From: an uncultured Gemmataceae bacterium
GTDB taxonomy: Bacteria; Planctomycetota; Planctomycetia; Gemmatales; Gemmataceae
Length of the DNA: 20,491 nt
Direction: 5' to 3'
NCBI GenBank assembly: GCA_937922175.1
Contig: CAKZUU010000047.1
Location: forward strand, 1 to 20,491
Positions within the stretch are counted from its first letter, which is position 1. Each line of letters opens with the position of its first letter. This document shows positions 1 through 8,282 of this stretch, in pieces. Under the pieces are notes generated by a model, which was not told the DNA's origin, searched no databases, and saw only the letters and a program-made list of their open reading frames with translations. Made by a program: the position numbers and the translations under genes.

Positions 1-68
1 AGCCGGTAGTGGCTTCGCGATTTGATGCGCCCGAGTTGCCCTTGCTCTTGCCCCGCGCGAAACGGTAG
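1..68 (+). CDS. Possible 3' end of an upstream gene, cut by the window edge
   Basis: The frame starting at base 3 is open from the window edge to a TAG at 66-68 and reads PVVASRFDAPELPLLLPRAKR. The other two forward frames stop within the first 25 bases. The stop lies 11 bases before the ATG of the next plus-strand gene, the spacing usual for genes in one transcript. Twenty-one residues are too few to assign a function, and an open stretch this short could be chance. Confidence 0.35.
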   Translation, partial: PVVASRFDAPELPLLLPRAKR

Positions 69-79
69 AAGGTGGATCC

Positions 80-919
80 ATGAGCACCGGACACACGATC
101 CCTCTGTCTCCTCCGCGCCTCTGGATCAACGATTTGTTGGCCGTCTCCCGGGGCATCCCTTTGGTGCCGTTCGAGCGACGAATCGAAGTGGCGGCTCTCG
201 CTTCGCTTCGCGCTGAGGCTCACATCGGCTGGTGCGCTATCTTTGTGAAGGCGATGGCATTGGTCTCTCGTCGGCGACCCGAGTTGCGTCGCTCCTGGCT
301 CTGTTGGCCTCGCCCTCGGTTGTATCAACATGCAAGCAACATCGCGATGGTCGCTGTCGAACGAACCTGGAACAACGAGCCAGCGGTGTTTTTCGGTCGG
401 ATCAATTCTCCCGAATCCCTGAACCTGAGGGAGATTCAATCGCAGCTGCTCCGACTGAAAAGTGCACCCGTCGACCAGATTCGCGACTATCGGCGACTCT
501 TTCGAGTTTCACGGTGGCCTATGCCAGCGCGGCGATGGTTATGGCGGTTGGCCCACAATTGGTCAGGTCCGCTCCGAGAGAAGTGTTTTGGCACTTTCGG
601 CATCAGCGTGACGGCTGGGCAAGGGGCCTCGGCCTTGTCGCTGATCTCACCCACGACTACCACTTTGTGCTACAGTCCCCTTGACGACAGCAATTCGCTT
701 CGAATCCGTTTGGTTTTCGATCATCGCGTTCTTGATGGGGGCCCCGTGGCCCGGGCCTTGGCGGACATCGAAGACACTTTGCAGGGTGTCATCTTCGATG
801 AATTGCAGCAGATCGTTGTCCAGGAGGGACCATCATTTCCTCCGCCTGTGTCGGAAGTCGCAGGAGGATTTGGGATTACCCAGTCCGAACAACGACGATC
901 CCGCTCCGGAGGGGTGTGA
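80..919 (+). CDS. Stand-alone acyltransferase with the E2 (2-oxoacid dehydrogenase) catalytic fold
   Basis: The 279-residue product carries DHRVLDG at residues 214-220, the active-site signature of the chloramphenicol-acetyltransferase-like catalytic domain of dihydrolipoamide acyltransferases. His215 would be the catalytic base and Asp219 its partner. A helix follows (GPVARALADIEDTL), as in the family. Residues 170-200 (FGTFGISVTAGQGAS..LSLISPTTTTL) match the strand region that normally precedes the signature. There is no lipoyl domain and no E1/E3-binding domain, and residues 1-45 leave no room for them, so this is not a normal E2 subunit. E1 and E3 genes are absent nearby. The acyl donor could be a CoA or carrier-protein thioester, but that is inference. 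The ATG at 80 follows AGAAGG. The last 30 residues look disordered. The stop is six bases from the end of the convergent WD40 gene. Confidence 0.75.
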   Translation: MSTGHTIPLSPPRLWINDLLAVSRGIPLVPFERRIEVAALASLRAEAHIGWCAIFVKAMALVSRRRPELRRSWLCWPRPRLYQHASNIAMVAVERTWNNEPAVFFGRINSPESLNLREIQSQLLRLKSAPVDQIRDYRRLFRVSRWPMPARRWLWRLAHNWSGPLREKCFGTFGISVTAGQGASALSLISPTTTTLCYSPLDDSNSLRIRLVFDHRVLDGGPVARALADIEDTLQGVIFDELQQIVVQEGPSFPPPVSEVAGGFGITQSEQRRSRSGGV

Positions 920-925
920 CGGCTG

Positions 926-3481
926 TCAACGTTTCTCTGTAAGGCGCTCCAATGCGCGTCGCGCTTCTTGGGTCGAGATCGCCGTGGCTCCTCCCTTCGC
1001 CAGGTCGCGCAAGATCGCAACGGCCTCCGGATCACGAAGCCTTTCCAAAATCTCGATGGCGCGAATCTGACGGACCTGCTCCCCGGTCAGTTTTTGAATC
1101 GAGAGAGAGTCCAGCAAACGGCGTGCGACAGCTCGAGCTTCTGCCCCGCCTTGCTCGAGTGCCATCCGCAAGGCGGGAATTGCAGCGTCACCAAGCCGTT
1201 CGAGCTCCTGACGAGCGCGTTGGCGGATCGCATATCGCGGCGACTCTAACTCGGCGACGAGTTTGGCAAGATGGGATTCATCAAGGCTGGCGGCAGGACG
1301 AATCCGGTCACGAAACAATTCCAGCGTTTTTTGAGGGTCGCTGACCAGCCGCTGGGCGATTGGGTGCACTTTCGCGGCATCAGGGTCCGCCAGGATCGAC
1401 CAGACATCATCGGCGGACGGAGCGGTCGTTGGGTCGGAAGGAGTCGGCTCGGCTCGGAGGGGCGTCGTATCCCAGACCAGGGCCGAGGCATCCGCCCCCG
1501 CGGAGACTAAGCGGGTTCCGTCGGGCGAGAAGCTGAGGCTGGTGACAGGTAATCGGTGTCCCTCGAGCGAGCCGAGTCGCTTCCCGGTCCACGAGTCGTA
1601 GATGCGGATCAGCCCTGAGGTGGTGGCGTTGGCGACCAGCGAACCGTCAGGCCCGAACGCCAAAGCAGAGGGGAGTCGGCTGCCATCCACTTGACCTTGC
1701 GCGACCGCTTGGAGATTGACCCCTCCATCGGCTTCGCGGGGCTTTTCGAGGAAAAGCCGGCGGGTTCCGCTGGCTAATTCCCATAGCGCGACTTCGCCAT
1801 CATAAAACTCGAGGGCGAGTAACCGATTGTCCGGGCTGAAACTCATCTGCCTGAGGGTCTGCCCAGCGCCGAAGTCGATCCGTTGGATGACCCGACGCAT
1901 TACGATATCAAAGACAACCACGGCCGACTCCACACTCCCCGCGACGAGGCGTGCATCACGCGAGATGGAGATCCGTCGGGGCAACGGGTTGTACGATTGG
2001 AACCCAGGGTTTCTTGAAACGGGGATGGGGCATTCCCATTTCTTTTCCCCCGAAATCAGATCATAAACATGCATCACGGGGATTTGCTGCCCCATGACGA
2101 TCACTGAACGCGAGTCCGGAGCACAGCTGTAGGTGAAGGACTGATTCAGGTTGAGAGCGATGACCCGCGTCTCCTTCATGGTGGCGGCATCGATGATGTG
2201 GAGGCTCATGTTCGGATTCGATGCCACCAGCCACTTCATGTCCCGTGTTAGCAGAAAGCTCGTGTGCGGTGGTTGCAATTCAAACGTCTGCAATGGTGCC
2301 CCCGTCGTCGCATCCCAACGACAATACGACTCTTGACTTCGTGTGAGGATGCTCTGACCGTCTGGGGAATAATAGGCGCTCAGCAGACCGCTGCGGTGGC
2401 CCGCTCCGCCGCGACGCTGGCCGGTTGTCAAATCGATCAGTTGGATGGTCAAACCATCGCCGTAGGCAAGCCAGCGTTCGTCGGGTGACAGTGCCACGTT
2501 CGTCGGAAGTTGGCGAGTCGGGGCTTCGGTCAGTTTCCCCAGGCGTTGAACGACCTTACCCTCGCCCAGATCCCAAACGATCACAGCGTTGCCTCGGCCG
2601 ATGAGTTGGACCAGTTCACGACCTTCCGACCGAACGACGAATGTGGAAACGGCCAATTCGGGAATATCCCGCAGCCGATCAATCTCTCGATCTTCTTCCA
2701 GGTCAATCACGACGATCCCTTGGGCGTCGCGAAGCAGAAGCCGGCGATGGTCCGGCGTCGGGAAGGCGAGATGATCCGTGCGATTCTTGATCGAATCGCG
2801 AAGCTGCAACTTGATTTGACCGGTTTCAACGTCCCATTTGACGACGTTGGGTCGTATCGCACCTGCTGGGGAGAAACTCGCGCCGAGTTCCAGCAGCGTT
2901 CGGCCATCGGGACTGAATTCGAGGAAGTTGACGACGCGAGTTGGTCGCGCCTCGTCGGAGAGGACCAACTCTTTGAGCAGCTTCTTTTCGGCGACGGAAT
3001 AGATCTGCAATTGGGCGCGATTATTGAACGTGGCCAAAAGCTTTCCGTCGGGAGAAAGTGCCAGTCGCGTCACTTGGGCCGCTGGCGTCTCGAAGACGGC
3101 GAGACGCTGGGCAACATCCCAGACACGGAGGACGCCATCGCGGCCCAGACACGCGACCTTTCGTCGGTCGGCGCTGACAGCCGGCCGAAGAGATGGAATG
3201 TTGGGTGACGAACCGACGGGAGGACCGCCAACGTCGAGGCGGTTTTTTTCTCGGCCCGTCTCTGCATCCCAAATCGACAAGATACGGTCGTTGCCGACCG
3301 TCAGGAGTTCCTTCCCGTCCGTCGACCAAGTCATCATCACCACGCTGCCCGAGGCACGCCACCAGGTCGTGCCCAACCGCAGCACGGCCCCGGTCGGCAG
3401 GTTCGCTGTCGGACTCTGAGTCCGGCCCGATGGGCAGAAGGCCATGACAATCATCAGCCAGGCGACGGCACAACGGGTCAT
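926..3481 (-). CDS. Exported WD40-repeat protein with C-terminal HEAT-like domain
   Basis: The product has 851 residues from the ATG at 3481. A longer frame reaches 3550 but begins with TTG, overlaps hemF and lacks a signal peptide. The ATG start gives MTRCAVAWLMIVMAFC, a convincing export signal, preceded by GGGGTGG. WD40-type blades run from about residue 40 (WSTDGKELLTVGNDRILSIWD) to about 671 (GHRLPVTSLSFSPDGTRLVS...LVWD), likely two beta-propellers. Residues 691-851 form a helical module beginning DDVWSILADPDAAKVHPI and containing ESPRYAIRQRARQELERLG. This is a HEAT-like domain seen at the end of many Gemmata-type WD40 proteins. The role is probably protein-protein interaction in the cell envelope; no catalytic residues are seen and no specific function can be given. 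It is the last gene of a probable S9 peptidase-hemF-WD40 transcript, 35 bases after hemF. Confidence 0.88.
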   Translation of the reverse strand: MTRCAVAWLMIVMAFCPSGRTQSPTANLPTGAVLRLGTTWWRASGSVVMMTWSTDGKELLTVGNDRILSIWDAETGREKNRLDVGGPPVGSSPNIPSLRPAVSADRRKVACLGRDGVLRVWDVAQRLAVFETPAAQVTRLALSPDGKLLATFNNRAQLQIYSVAEKKLLKELVLSDEARPTRVVNFLEFSPDGRTLLELGASFSPAGAIRPNVVKWDVETGQIKLQLRDSIKNRTDHLAFPTPDHRRLLLRDAQGIVVIDLEEDREIDRLRDIPELAVSTFVVRSEGRELVQLIGRGNAVIVWDLGEGKVVQRLGKLTEAPTRQLPTNVALSPDERWLAYGDGLTIQLIDLTTGQRRGGAGHRSGLLSAYYSPDGQSILTRSQESYCRWDATTGAPLQTFELQPPHTSFLLTRDMKWLVASNPNMSLHIIDAATMKETRVIALNLNQSFTYSCAPDSRSVIVMGQQIPVMHVYDLISGEKKWECPIPVSRNPGFQSYNPLPRRISISRDARLVAGSVESAVVVFDIVMRRVIQRIDFGAGQTLRQMSFSPDNRLLALEFYDGEVALWELASGTRRLFLEKPREADGGVNLQAVAQGQVDGSRLPSALAFGPDGSLVANATTSGLIRIYDSWTGKRLGSLEGHRLPVTSLSFSPDGTRLVSAGADASALVWDTTPLRAEPTPSDPTTAPSADDVWSILADPDAAKVHPIAQRLVSDPQKTLELFRDRIRPAASLDESHLAKLVAELESPRYAIRQRARQELERLGDAAIPALRMALEQGGAEARAVARRLLDSLSIQKLTGEQVRQIRAIEILERLRDPEAVAILRDLAKGGATAISTQEARRALERLTEKR

Positions 3482-3516
3482 CGTTCCACCCCAATTTGAT
3501 CCGGCGTCATCCCCAC

Positions 3517-4425
3517 TCACCCAGCCGATTCCCTTGGCTCCGAGGCCCAATCGCGCGGTTTCAAGTAGACCTCGTACAACTCCGCTTCCGGACTCCCCGG
3601 ATCGGGATGGTAGTCGTACTCCCAGCGCACATTCAGGGGCAACGACATCAAGATGCTCTCGACCCGGCCACCCGTTCTCAGACCGAAGACCGTGCCTCGG
3701 TCGTACAGCAAATTGAACTCGACATATCGACCACGTCGGATCAACTGAAAGCGACGGTGCCGTTCATTGTAAACCAGGTTTCGCCGACGCTCCACGATTG
3801 GGACGTAACTGCCGAGGAACGCGTCCCCCGCGTCGCGGACGAAGGAAAACAGCCGTTCCAGATCGCCCTCGAGATAGTCGAAGAAGATGCCGCCAACGCC
3901 TCGCGGCTCTTGACGGTGTGCCAAGTAGAAATACCGGTCGCAGTTCTCTTTCATCTGACGATAATCGATCAACGGGGCGTGCGCTTCGCAGACGCGTTTC
4001 CAAACTTGATGAAAATCGATGACATCGTCGCGGAACGGATAGTACGGCGTGAGGTCCGCCCCGCCGCCAAACCAAGCCCGATCCCCCTTGGTCAGAAAAC
4101 GGAAATTGGCGTGGACGGTGGGTACGAAGGGATTCCGCGGATGAAGGACCAGGGAAACGCCCGTGGCGGTGAAATCACGCCCCGCGCCGGGAATTTGTTT
4201 GGCAAACTCCTCGGACATGGTGCCGAATACCTCCGAAAAATTCACTCCCGCCTTCTCGAAAACTCCTCCTTCGACCAACACGCGAGAGCGACCACCGCCT
4301 CCCCCTTCGCGCTGCCAGTGGTCTTCGCGAAAACGTTCCTCGCCGTCGACCTCCTCGAGTCGGGAGGTGATCCGATCTTGCAGAGCGCGGAAATACTCTG
4401 TCGCGCGGCGATGCATGGGATGCAT
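3517..4425 (-). CDS. hemF: Oxygen-dependent coproporphyrinogen III oxidase
   Basis: The enzyme oxidatively decarboxylates coproporphyrinogen III to protoporphyrinogen IX, using oxygen, in heme synthesis; it is cytoplasmic. The 302-residue length is normal. Family landmarks are all present: GVNFSEVFG near residue 60, PTVHANFRF at 102-110 with the conserved His105, WFGGGADLTPYYPF at 118-131, HRQEPRGVGGIFFDYL at 170-185, NLLYDRGTVFGLRTGGRVESI at 238-258 and SLPLNVRWEYDY at 261-272. The ATG at 4425 follows GGAG at suitable spacing; Met4 is a possible alternative start. The gene lies 34 bases downstream of the S9 peptidase and 35 bases upstream of the WD40 gene on the same strand, so it is probably co-transcribed, although the neighbours have no known link to heme. 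Its presence indicates heme synthesis under oxic conditions. No oxygen-independent hemN/hemZ is in the window. Confidence 0.97.
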   Translation of the reverse strand: MHPMHRRATEYFRALQDRITSRLEEVDGEERFREDHWQREGGGGGRSRVLVEGGVFEKAGVNFSEVFGTMSEEFAKQIPGAGRDFTATGVSLVLHPRNPFVPTVHANFRFLTKGDRAWFGGGADLTPYYPFRDDVIDFHQVWKRVCEAHAPLIDYRQMKENCDRYFYLAHRQEPRGVGGIFFDYLEGDLERLFSFVRDAGDAFLGSYVPIVERRRNLVYNERHRRFQLIRRGRYVEFNLLYDRGTVFGLRTGGRVESILMSLPLNVRWEYDYHPDPGSPEAELYEVYLKPRDWASEPRESAG

Positions 4426-4459
4426 GGCTCACTCCATCGGAAACAGATCGTCGGTTGGT

Positions 4460-6541
4460 TTAATCGGTCCGTGGTCCGGCCCCAGCACCTTGGCCGATGT
4501 ATTTCTCCAGCCAACTGAACACTTCCCGGTGCCAGACCAAGGCGTTGTGTGGCTTCAAGATCCAATGGTTTTCGTCGGGGAAATAAAGAAAACGGGTTGG
4601 AACGCCCTTCTGCTTCAGCGTGTTGTAGTACTCTAAGCCCTGAGTGAACGGCACCCGGAAGTCGTTTTCGCCATGCGACACCAGGGTCGGCGTTTTGAAA
4701 TTCTTCGAGTATCGTTGGGCGTTCTGCCGGTCCACGCGGTCGAGATGGTCCCACGGTGGCGCTCCCAACGACCGCTCTCGGCTTCGGACCACGTCGCTGG
4801 CCATCATCGAGTGCCAGTTATAGACGCCCGCATGGCAAATCATCGCCTTGAAGCGATCGGTGTGACCGTTCAGCCAGGCCATCATGTAGCCACCGTAACT
4901 TGCTCCCGCCGCCGCTAAACGATCCTTGTCGATCCAGGGCTGTTGTTCAAACCAGTCGGTCGATTTCATGATGTCGATCATCGGCTTGGTGCCCAGGTCG
5001 CCGGTGATCGAGTCGGTAAATTCCTGTCCAAAACTGGACGAGCCATGAAAGTTCACAATGGCGATGACCCAACCCCGCGCCGCCCAGACCTGCGGATTCC
5101 ATCGAAAACTGAAATCGTTATGGAAGGCGTTGTGCGGTCCGCCGTGCACCATTTGCACCAGGGGCCACTTCTTCGATGGGTCGAAGTCAGGCGGGTACAC
5201 AATAAACATTTGCACGTCGCGGTCGTCCGCCCCTTTAAAGGTCCGATCCTCGACTCGTCCAAGTCGCCAGCGGCTCACCAACGACTCGTTGAATCGTTCC
5301 AATCGCACCGGCTCCGACATCCCTCCGCCTTGGGCGATGATCGTCGGTGGCTGACTGAAGCTCGACTGAACCAGCACGCCCAGGGGCCTCGTCCGAGCAA
5401 AATCTGCCGCACGCTCCGTGACCGGCTTCGACTCCATCGTTACCCGACCGCTTGCCACGTCGATCCATCCGATACGAACGTGGCCTGAATCCTCGATCTC
5501 CGCCGCGATCGCTTGTCCGTCGTTGATCCATTTCAGGTTCGCACACGGCCGGTCCAGATTCCCCGTCAGTTCGCGGTGCGTTCCGGTCATCCGGTCGTGC
5601 AGCATGATCCGAGCGCGATCCGCGTAGAAGAATTTGATTGTTTGTCGCAAAAACGCGATGTTTTTCCCATCCGGCGAGTAGACGGGGCCAAAGTCATTTG
5701 CCGGATTGTCGCCGGTGAGCAGTTTCGGTTGCTGTCGCTCCTTATCGGAGCGGGACGTCAGGTCCCAAGTGAACAAGTCCCAGTTCACGTCCAGTCCTAA
5801 AGCCGGGACGTGGTCCGTGACATAGCACAACTCTTTGCCATCGGGAGAAACGTCATACTCGCTTTCCGAGGGCTGCGTCAGCGGCAAGTGGTGCCCCGTG
5901 CCCTCCATCAGATTCCGATGGGCCCCAGTCAGGACATCGACGGCAAAGACGAACGGTTTTTTGCCGTCCGTCAGCCAGCGGTCCCAATATCGAAACAAAG
6001 CGTCGTCAATGATGACCGCTTTGGATTTGGCCTCTTTCCGCTGTTGCGTACGTCGCTTGTAGGAGGCCACATCAGAGGCATCGGGCCAGGTCCAACCGAT
6101 GAAATAAATCGTCGAACTGTCGCCCGACCATTTCAGCGCGGATGGCGCGAAGGGGAGATTCGTGACCCGTCTCGCTTCCCCTCCGTTCGGCGAGATGACG
6201 TAAATCTGAGGCACTTCATCACTGCCCCGCTTGCTGACGAAGGCGATCCACTTCCCGTCCGGCGACCATCGGGGGTTGGAATGGCGTCCGGACGTGGCCG
6301 TCAATTGCTTCTGAGTTCGTCCATCGGTTGACAGCAGCCAGATTTGTGAATTGGGTTCGTTGGTTGACGACGCGAGATCGTACTCGCTGACTTCAACTGC
6401 GACCCACTGCCCATCGGGGGCGATGCGGGGTGCTCCGAAACGTTTGAGGTTCCAGAGGTCTTCCGGCACCATCGGCCGCGTCTCAGCACCCAGCGATCGA
6501 AGCACGAAACAGAAGATGAGAACGGCAAACGAGAGGTGCAT
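4460..6541 (-). CDS. Exported S9-family serine peptidase (prolyl oligopeptidase / acylaminoacyl peptidase type)
   Basis: The protein has 693 residues. An N-terminal signal peptide (MHLSFAVLIFCFVLRSLGAE) directs it out of the cytoplasm. Residues 35-400 form a TolB/DPP-type beta-propeller with repeated SPDGK turns (for example WSPDGKWIAFVSKRGSDE and YSPDGKNIAFLR). Residues 430-685 are the alpha/beta-hydrolase domain. The catalytic triad is readable: Ser548 in GASYGG, Asp627 in GENDFRVP and His659 in DENHW, with the HGGPH loop at 466-470 near the oxyanion site. The family releases dipeptides or blocked amino acids from short peptides, so a role in periplasmic peptide scavenging is likely. The ATG at 6541 is preceded by GAGGG, which lies inside a short hairpin. 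It is the first gene of the trio with hemF and the WD40 protein, 82 bases downstream of tRNA-Leu. Confidence 0.95.
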   Translation of the reverse strand: MHLSFAVLIFCFVLRSLGAETRPMVPEDLWNLKRFGAPRIAPDGQWVAVEVSEYDLASSTNEPNSQIWLLSTDGRTQKQLTATSGRHSNPRWSPDGKWIAFVSKRGSDEVPQIYVISPNGGEARRVTNLPFAPSALKWSGDSSTIYFIGWTWPDASDVASYKRRTQQRKEAKSKAVIIDDALFRYWDRWLTDGKKPFVFAVDVLTGAHRNLMEGTGHHLPLTQPSESEYDVSPDGKELCYVTDHVPALGLDVNWDLFTWDLTSRSDKERQQPKLLTGDNPANDFGPVYSPDGKNIAFLRQTIKFFYADRARIMLHDRMTGTHRELTGNLDRPCANLKWINDGQAIAAEIEDSGHVRIGWIDVASGRVTMESKPVTERAADFARTRPLGVLVQSSFSQPPTIIAQGGGMSEPVRLERFNESLVSRWRLGRVEDRTFKGADDRDVQMFIVYPPDFDPSKKWPLVQMVHGGPHNAFHNDFSFRWNPQVWAARGWVIAIVNFHGSSSFGQEFTDSITGDLGTKPMIDIMKSTDWFEQQPWIDKDRLAAAGASYGGYMMAWLNGHTDRFKAMICHAGVYNWHSMMASDVVRSRERSLGAPPWDHLDRVDRQNAQRYSKNFKTPTLVSHGENDFRVPFTQGLEYYNTLKQKGVPTRFLYFPDENHWILKPHNALVWHREVFSWLEKYIGQGAGAGPRTD

Positions 6542-6543
6542 GG

Positions 6544-6557
6544 AAAGCCCTCAGGGC
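6544..6557 (-). promoter_or_regulatory. Short inverted repeat covering the ribosome-binding site of the S9 peptidase gene
   Basis: On the minus strand, GCCC-TGA-GGGC stands immediately before TTTCC and the ATG at 6541. The GAGGG that would pair with 16S rRNA is in the right arm and loop. Only four base pairs are seen, so any effect on translation is speculative. Confidence 0.3.
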
Positions 6558-6623
6558 GGAAGAACCCGTCAGCAACGGTTCGGAGCAAGGCCGCCGTTCC
6601 GCGGACGTCACCGGCACATCCAT

Positions 6624-6705
6624 TGGGCAAGGCGGGAGTCGAACCCGCACGCCTTTCGGCACAGGATCCTAAGTCCTGCGTGTCTGCCCGTTTCACCACT
6701 TGCCC
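6624..6705 (-). tRNA. tRNA-Leu, anticodon UAG
   Basis: On the minus strand an 82-base cloverleaf folds cleanly. The acceptor stem is GGGCAAG/CTTGCCC with A as discriminator. The anticodon arm is CAGGA-CTTAGGA-TCCTG with anticodon TAG at plus-strand bases 6669-6671. A long variable arm (TGCC-GAAA-GGCG) makes it class II, as expected for leucine. The T arm is GCGGG-TTCGACT-CCCGC. The CCA end is not encoded (the bases after the discriminator are ATG). It reads CUA and, by wobble, other CUN codons. Confidence 0.97.
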
Positions 6706-6840
6706 GCGTCCAGCAAACGCATCCGGTCGTTCGTAGTTTACGCGACGAGTTCTCCAGGGGATAGCGAATTTCGTTCGCGGAAGAGCGATCCGCCATCGCC
6801 GTCCCGAGGCACCGTTCTTGGTGATCGAGGCGAACGGGCT

Positions 6841-7608
6841 CTAATCGAAGAACTCGATGGCGTTGCGGAACAGTCGGAGCCCATCGCCCTCCGTGGCTAG
6901 CCCCTGCCGGGTCCAATGCGGATGTTGGGTCGGGAGAACATGGCGCTCGGGGTGCGGCATCAACCCCAGTACTCGTCCTGTGGTGTCGCATAGACCCGCG
7001 ACATCTCCTTGCGACCCATTGGGGTTTCGGAGATCCGGCCGATCCGACACGCCCGCGTAGCGCAGTACCACCTGACGCGATTGTTCCAGGCCACGAAGGA
7101 TCCATTGCTCGCGGCAGACGAGTCGTCCCTCGCCGTGGGCGATCGGCACGAAAAGTCGGTCAATGCCTTGAAGGAAAACGCATCGGCCGGGTTTTGCCTC
7201 CAGCCAAACCCAGCGATCTTGAAACCCCGGCGGCTCGTTCTGCGTAAGCGTGGCCAACGGGCCATCGTCGACGTCCGGTGTCAGGAGGATCCCCGCTTTC
7301 AAAAGCACTTGAAAGCCGTTGCAGATGCCCAGGATCAACCGTTCGCGATCGCGGAACTGCCGCAACGCATCCGCGAGAAAGTGTTGCAGAATCACGGCGA
7401 GAATCTTGCCGGCGGCCACATCGTCCCCGTAGGTGAACCCGCCGGGGATCGCCAGAATCTGGTATCTCGTTAAAAGACCAGCATTTTCACGAAGTCGGTT
7501 GACGTGAACCAGATCAGCACGTCCACCCGCCAACTCGAAGGCGAATTTCAACTCGCCGTCGCAATTGCTTCCGGGTGCACGAAGAACGAGGACTCTCGGG
7601 ATGGGCAT
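6841..7608 (-). CDS. purQ: Phosphoribosylformylglycinamidine synthase, glutaminase subunit
   Basis: PurQ splits glutamine and passes ammonia to PurL, which converts FGAR to FGAM in purine synthesis (cytoplasm). From the ATG at 7608 the product has 255 residues and starts MPIPRVLVLRAPGSNCDGEL, matching the family N-terminus. An in-frame ATG at 7677 would add 23 residues (MRAQRAAQANP...) that resemble no PurQ leader, although the Shine-Dalgarno match at 7608 is weak. The class-I glutamine amidotransferase triad is present: Cys96 in LGICNGFQ, and His219 and Glu221 in MPHPERH. PGGFTYGDDV lies at 55-64. The sequence is a little longer than Bacillus PurQ (about 227 residues), as is usual in planctomycetes. 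No purS, purL or purF gene is adjacent, so the gene stands alone here. A purine riboswitch was not recognised upstream. Confidence 0.95.
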   Translation of the reverse strand: MPIPRVLVLRAPGSNCDGELKFAFELAGGRADLVHVNRLRENAGLLTRYQILAIPGGFTYGDDVAAGKILAVILQHFLADALRQFRDRERLILGICNGFQVLLKAGILLTPDVDDGPLATLTQNEPPGFQDRWVWLEAKPGRCVFLQGIDRLFVPIAHGEGRLVCREQWILRGLEQSRQVVLRYAGVSDRPDLRNPNGSQGDVAGLCDTTGRVLGLMPHPERHVLPTQHPHWTRQGLATEGDGLRLFRNAIEFFD

Positions 7609-7777
7609 ACTCGACTCGGCCGGCCAATCTTCACCATCACGGGACGGGTTCGCCTGGGCGGCTCTCTGCGCGCGCATCCGATGACAGAGCTTCTCTCCGC
7701 CGAGCGGCGTCTCCCGTTCGGACGCTGGCCGTTATTCTCGGAATCTGGGTGTCGAATTCAATGCGCCTCCCTCATCG

Positions 7778-7799
7778 AACAAACCGCTCTTCGGGGCGG
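7778..7799 (-). terminator. Candidate rho-independent terminator of the universal stress protein gene
   Basis: About 30 bases beyond the stress-protein stop, on the minus strand, CCGCCC-CGAA-GAGCGG can form a stem with one C/A mismatch and is followed by TTTGTT. On the plus strand the same bases form a slightly better stem with a TTCG tetraloop, but no plus-strand gene ends there. Stem quality is moderate. Confidence 0.4.
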
Positions 7800-7829
7800 A
7801 AGCTGTTTTTCGGATTCCGGACGTTAAGT

Positions 7830-8282
7830 TCAACGAGCGGCCTCCCCCTCGGGTCCGACACTTCGCACCGTCAAGACCGGGCACGGCGACTGGCGGAGGA
7901 CCTGTTCGGCGATGCTTCCCAGCAAGATCCGTCCCAACCCCGTCCGGCCATGCGTCCCCATCACGATCAAGTCGACCTTTCGGCTCTGAGCGACGCGCAA
8001 GATTTCGGGTACCTCGATTCCTTCGACCAATTGATACTCTACTTGTACTTCAGGGCTTTGCGGACGAATCTGCTGCAAGCGCTCCCACAGTGTCTCTCGG
8101 CTGGGTCCAATTGCCGGTGGGACGATCCCCTCGCCCGTGTAAAGGGCCGTCAGCGGCGGGTAAACATGCAAGACGATCAATCGGGCGTTCCATTGCTTCG
8201 CTAACGTGCAAGCAACGCGAAATGCGGCTTTTGCTGAGTCCGAAAAATCGGTCGGGTGCAGGATCGTCTGGGCGGGGATCAT
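7830..8282 (-). CDS. Universal stress protein, UspA family
   Basis: A single-domain UspA protein of 150 residues. TILHPTDFSDSAKAAF at 6-21 is the family start with the conserved Asp12. The nucleotide-binding motif G-x2-G-x9-G-S is intact at 109-123 (GTHGRTGLGRILLGS), placing it among the ATP-binding members. SPCPVLTVR at 132-140 is the usual final strand. Such proteins accumulate under starvation, heat or redox stress; the exact role is unknown. The ATG at 8282 is preceded by a strong GGAGGTG. It is transcribed away from the Hsp20 gene, and the two stress genes share one regulatory gap. It lies upstream of purQ on the same strand, but a 221-base gap and a candidate terminator separate them. 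Confidence 0.94.
   Translation of the reverse strand: MIPAQTILHPTDFSDSAKAAFRVACTLAKQWNARLIVLHVYPPLTALYTGEGIVPPAIGPSRETLWERLQQIRPQSPEVQVEYQLVEGIEVPEILRVAQSRKVDLIVMGTHGRTGLGRILLGSIAEQVLRQSPCPVLTVRSVGPEGEAAR

Noticed and set aside
2510..3208. A 232-codon plus-strand frame
   Set aside because: It is antisense to the WD40 repeats, and its apparent regularity only mirrors those repeats.
3482..3550. A 23-residue N-terminal extension of the WD40 protein
   Set aside because: It would start with TTG, overlap the end of hemF and push the signal peptide inward. The ATG at 3481 explains the data better.
3496..4518. A 340-codon plus-strand frame
   Set aside because: It lies antisense to hemF, whose motifs are complete. 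The translation shows no family features and is the usual shadow of a GC-rich gene.
5810..6331. A 173-codon plus-strand frame, and others between 4673 and 6331
   Set aside because: All are antisense to the S9 peptidase, which has signal peptide, propeller and full triad. No independent ribosome-binding site or motif supports them.
6624..6705. An integration site at the tRNA-Leu gene
   Set aside because: There is no integrase gene, no repeated tRNA 3' end and no foreign-looking island beside it.
7609..7677. A 23-residue N-terminal extension of PurQ
   Set aside because: The extension is unlike any PurQ N-terminus. The family begins just before the VLVLRAPGSNCD strand, which fits the ATG at 7608.
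7609..7829. A purine riboswitch or other structured RNA upstream of purQ
   Set aside because: I looked for a conserved purine-riboswitch core and found none. The only clear structure is a probable terminator of the upstream stress gene.
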